Shown here piece after piece: positions 6,946 to 7,952 of a stretch of 7,952 nt of DNA (positions within the stretch are counted from its first letter, which is position 1; each line of letters opens with the position of its first letter). The stretch is from assembly GCA_045541255.1 (NCBI GenBank), contig JAZQIU010000021.1, forward strand, positions 1-7,952. The letters run 5' to 3'. Source of the stretch: UMGS1124 sp045541255 (GTDB lineage: Bacteria > Bacillota_I > Bacilli_A > RF39 > UBA660). The position numbers and the translations under genes are program-made. Below the pieces are notes generated by a model, which was not told the DNA's origin, searched no databases, and saw only the letters and a list, made by a program, of their open reading frames with translations.

Positions 6946-6964
6946 GGTTTTACATATTTTATAT

Positions 6965-6991
6965 AAAAAGTAAAAATATTACTTTTTTTTT
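6965..6991 (+). terminator. Intrinsic terminator of pyrH
   Basis: AAAAAGTAA (6965-6973) pairs perfectly with TTACTTTTT (6979-6987) around a 5-nt AAATA loop and continues in a nine-T tract. The stem is AT-rich with one G-C pair, similar in style to the terminator at 1743-1770. Confidence 0.75.
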
Positions 6992-7005
6992 GATTGTTTT
7001 TATAG

Positions 7006-7011
7006 TAAAAT
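7006..7011 (+). promoter_or_regulatory. Candidate -10 element for the second surface-protein gene
   Basis: TAAAAT is 5 of 6 to the consensus, 21 nt before the start codon, with the ribosome-binding site AGGGTGAT (7021-7028) between. The -35 position at 17-nt spacing falls in the T tract of the pyrH terminator. The TTGATT at 6990-6995 resembles a -35 but would be only 10 nt away. The evidence is weak. Confidence 0.3.
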
Positions 7012-7031
7012 GTAAATAGTAGGGTGATACA

Positions 7032-7952
7032 ATGTTAGAGACATTAAAAAAACAAAGATTATTTTTTATAGCATTAATCGGTATTGTTGTAGTTTCTTTA
7101 ACAATGACCGCAACTTTTGCATACCAAACTTTACAAGTAGATGAAAGTGAAGGTTCTAATACTGGAATGGTATTGAATGTTGGTACATTAGATGTTAGTT
7201 TTGAAAAAAATAATAAAATAGAAACTAATAATATGCCTTTGCTGTCTAGTTATAAGACTGCTGACTATGTAGAGTTTATAGTAGATAATGCTAGAAGTAC
7301 AGATGATATTGCTTATCAAATCAGTCTTGGAAATTTAGAATATTCTTCTAATTTATCAAGTAAAGATTTTAATTATACAGTAACAGAAATTAAAGATAAT
7401 GAAGAGATAGTATTAAATACAGGCGATTTTAGTGATTTATCTAAAGTTGAACCATTTAATACTGAATATTTTTTGAAGTTATATGATAGAACTTATAATT
7501 ATATTTCAATGGGAGAAAAACAAACTATAAGATTATATTTATGGTTAAAAGAAACTAGTGAAAATCAAAATTATTTAGAAAAAACTTCATTTAAAGGAAT
7601 TATAACTATAACTTCTATATTTAAAAATGAAATACCTATGAAGTTGAGTGATAAGATATTAGCGAATGCTGTAGTTGGCGATGGAATAACAACTACTAAA
7701 TATCAAACAATATCAAATAGTAGTTTAGGTACTCCTTCAAATGAAGATGAAAGATTATTATTAACTACAAAAGATAATGATGGAATAAGCTATTATTATA
7801 GAGGTAATGTTATAGATAATTATATGAACTATGAAGGAATGTGCTTTAGAATAGTAAGAATATTAGGTAATGGAAACATAAAGCTAGTTCTTGCTGATGA
7901 AAATAATGAATGTAATAGTAAATTAATAACAAATACGAGTTCATTAATAGGT
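7032..7952 (+). CDS. Secreted/surface protein with TasA/camelysin-like N-terminus, 3'-truncated by window edge
   Basis: 307 residues are visible and the frame is open at the right edge. ATG 7032 follows AGGGTGAT at proper spacing. The N-terminus has basic residues (K6, K7, R9), a hydrophobic core (10-26) and a likely signal peptidase site after TATFA (residue 30), followed by YQT. A TFAY junction and a following GTLDV segment (51-55) recall TasA/CalY (camelysin) biofilm-fibre or surface proteins; this is a resemblance by eye. Residues 45-205 look beta-rich. NEDERLLLTT leads to YYYRG (254-258) and then a Cys-Phe-RIVRI motif with a second Cys about 23 residues later, the same opening as the C-terminal module of the protein at the left edge. 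Its remaining module, anchoring and full length lie outside the window. Function is unknown; an adhesin or structural surface role is a guess. Confidence 0.85.
   Translation, partial: MLETLKKQRLFFIALIGIVVVSLTMTATFAYQTLQVDESEGSNTGMVLNVGTLDVSFEKNNKIETNNMPLLSSYKTADYVEFIVDNARSTDDIAYQISLGNLEYSSNLSSKDFNYTVTEIKDNEEIVLNTGDFSDLSKVEPFNTEYFLKLYDRTYNYISMGEKQTIRLYLWLKETSENQNYLEKTSFKGIITITSIFKNEIPMKLSDKILANAVVGDGITTTKYQTISNSSLGTPSNEDERLLLTTKDNDGISYYYRGNVIDNYMNYEGMCFRIVRILGNGNIKLVLADENNECNSKLITNTSSLIG

Noticed and set aside
1..7952. Mycoplasma-type code (TGA as Trp)
   Set aside because: Trp is TGG in the genes read and every gene is full length without reading TGA as sense.

Overview
The window looks like a stretch of a very AT-rich chromosome from a low-GC Bacillota, probably an uncultured Bacilli or RF39-like gut lineage. 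This rests on B. subtilis-type YqeG, YqeH, HolA, MutL and PyrH sequences, purine-rich Shine-Dalgarno sites and short hairpin-plus-T-tract terminators. Trp is always TGG in the genes read and no gene needs TGA read-through, so the standard bacterial code fits and the mycoplasma code does not. The taxon is an inference. All genes are on the + strand.

Layout: (1) 2-1744, the 3' part of a large secreted or surface protein; its frame is open to the left edge, so the start lies outside. (2) A terminator, then holA (1798-2730), the clamp-loader delta subunit. (3) An apparent operon: yqeG (2796-3320), yqeH (3313-4278), mutL (4271-6073) and a 36-residue one-helix membrane protein (6086-6196). The first three overlap by 8 nt at each junction, and a terminator overlaps the last stop codon. 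(4) pyrH (6250-6945), UMP kinase, with a near-perfect Shine-Dalgarno and its own terminator. (5) A second secreted or surface protein (7032 to the right edge) with an intact signal sequence. There are no gene-free stretches over about 100 bases, and I saw no tRNA, rRNA, CRISPR array or insertion sequence.

The housekeeping block covers replication (holA), mismatch repair (mutL), 30S ribosome biogenesis (yqeH), an HAD-family partner (yqeG) and pyrimidine nucleotide supply (pyrH). It is ordinary in content, but the gene order differs from B. subtilis.

The most interesting part is the pair of surface proteins flanking this block. They share a design: signal sequence, beta-rich TasA/camelysin-like N-terminal region, then a module opened by a YYYRG motif and a Cys-aromatic-RIVRI motif. 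In the first protein this module ends in an LRP-V-SL element and a GDGT-NPYV tail. The last part of that module (1541-1680) is about 46% GC by hand count, against roughly 8-35% in the housekeeping windows I counted. This fits a recombining or diversified lectin-like tip, but no reverse transcriptase or template repeat is visible here, so diversification is only a hypothesis.
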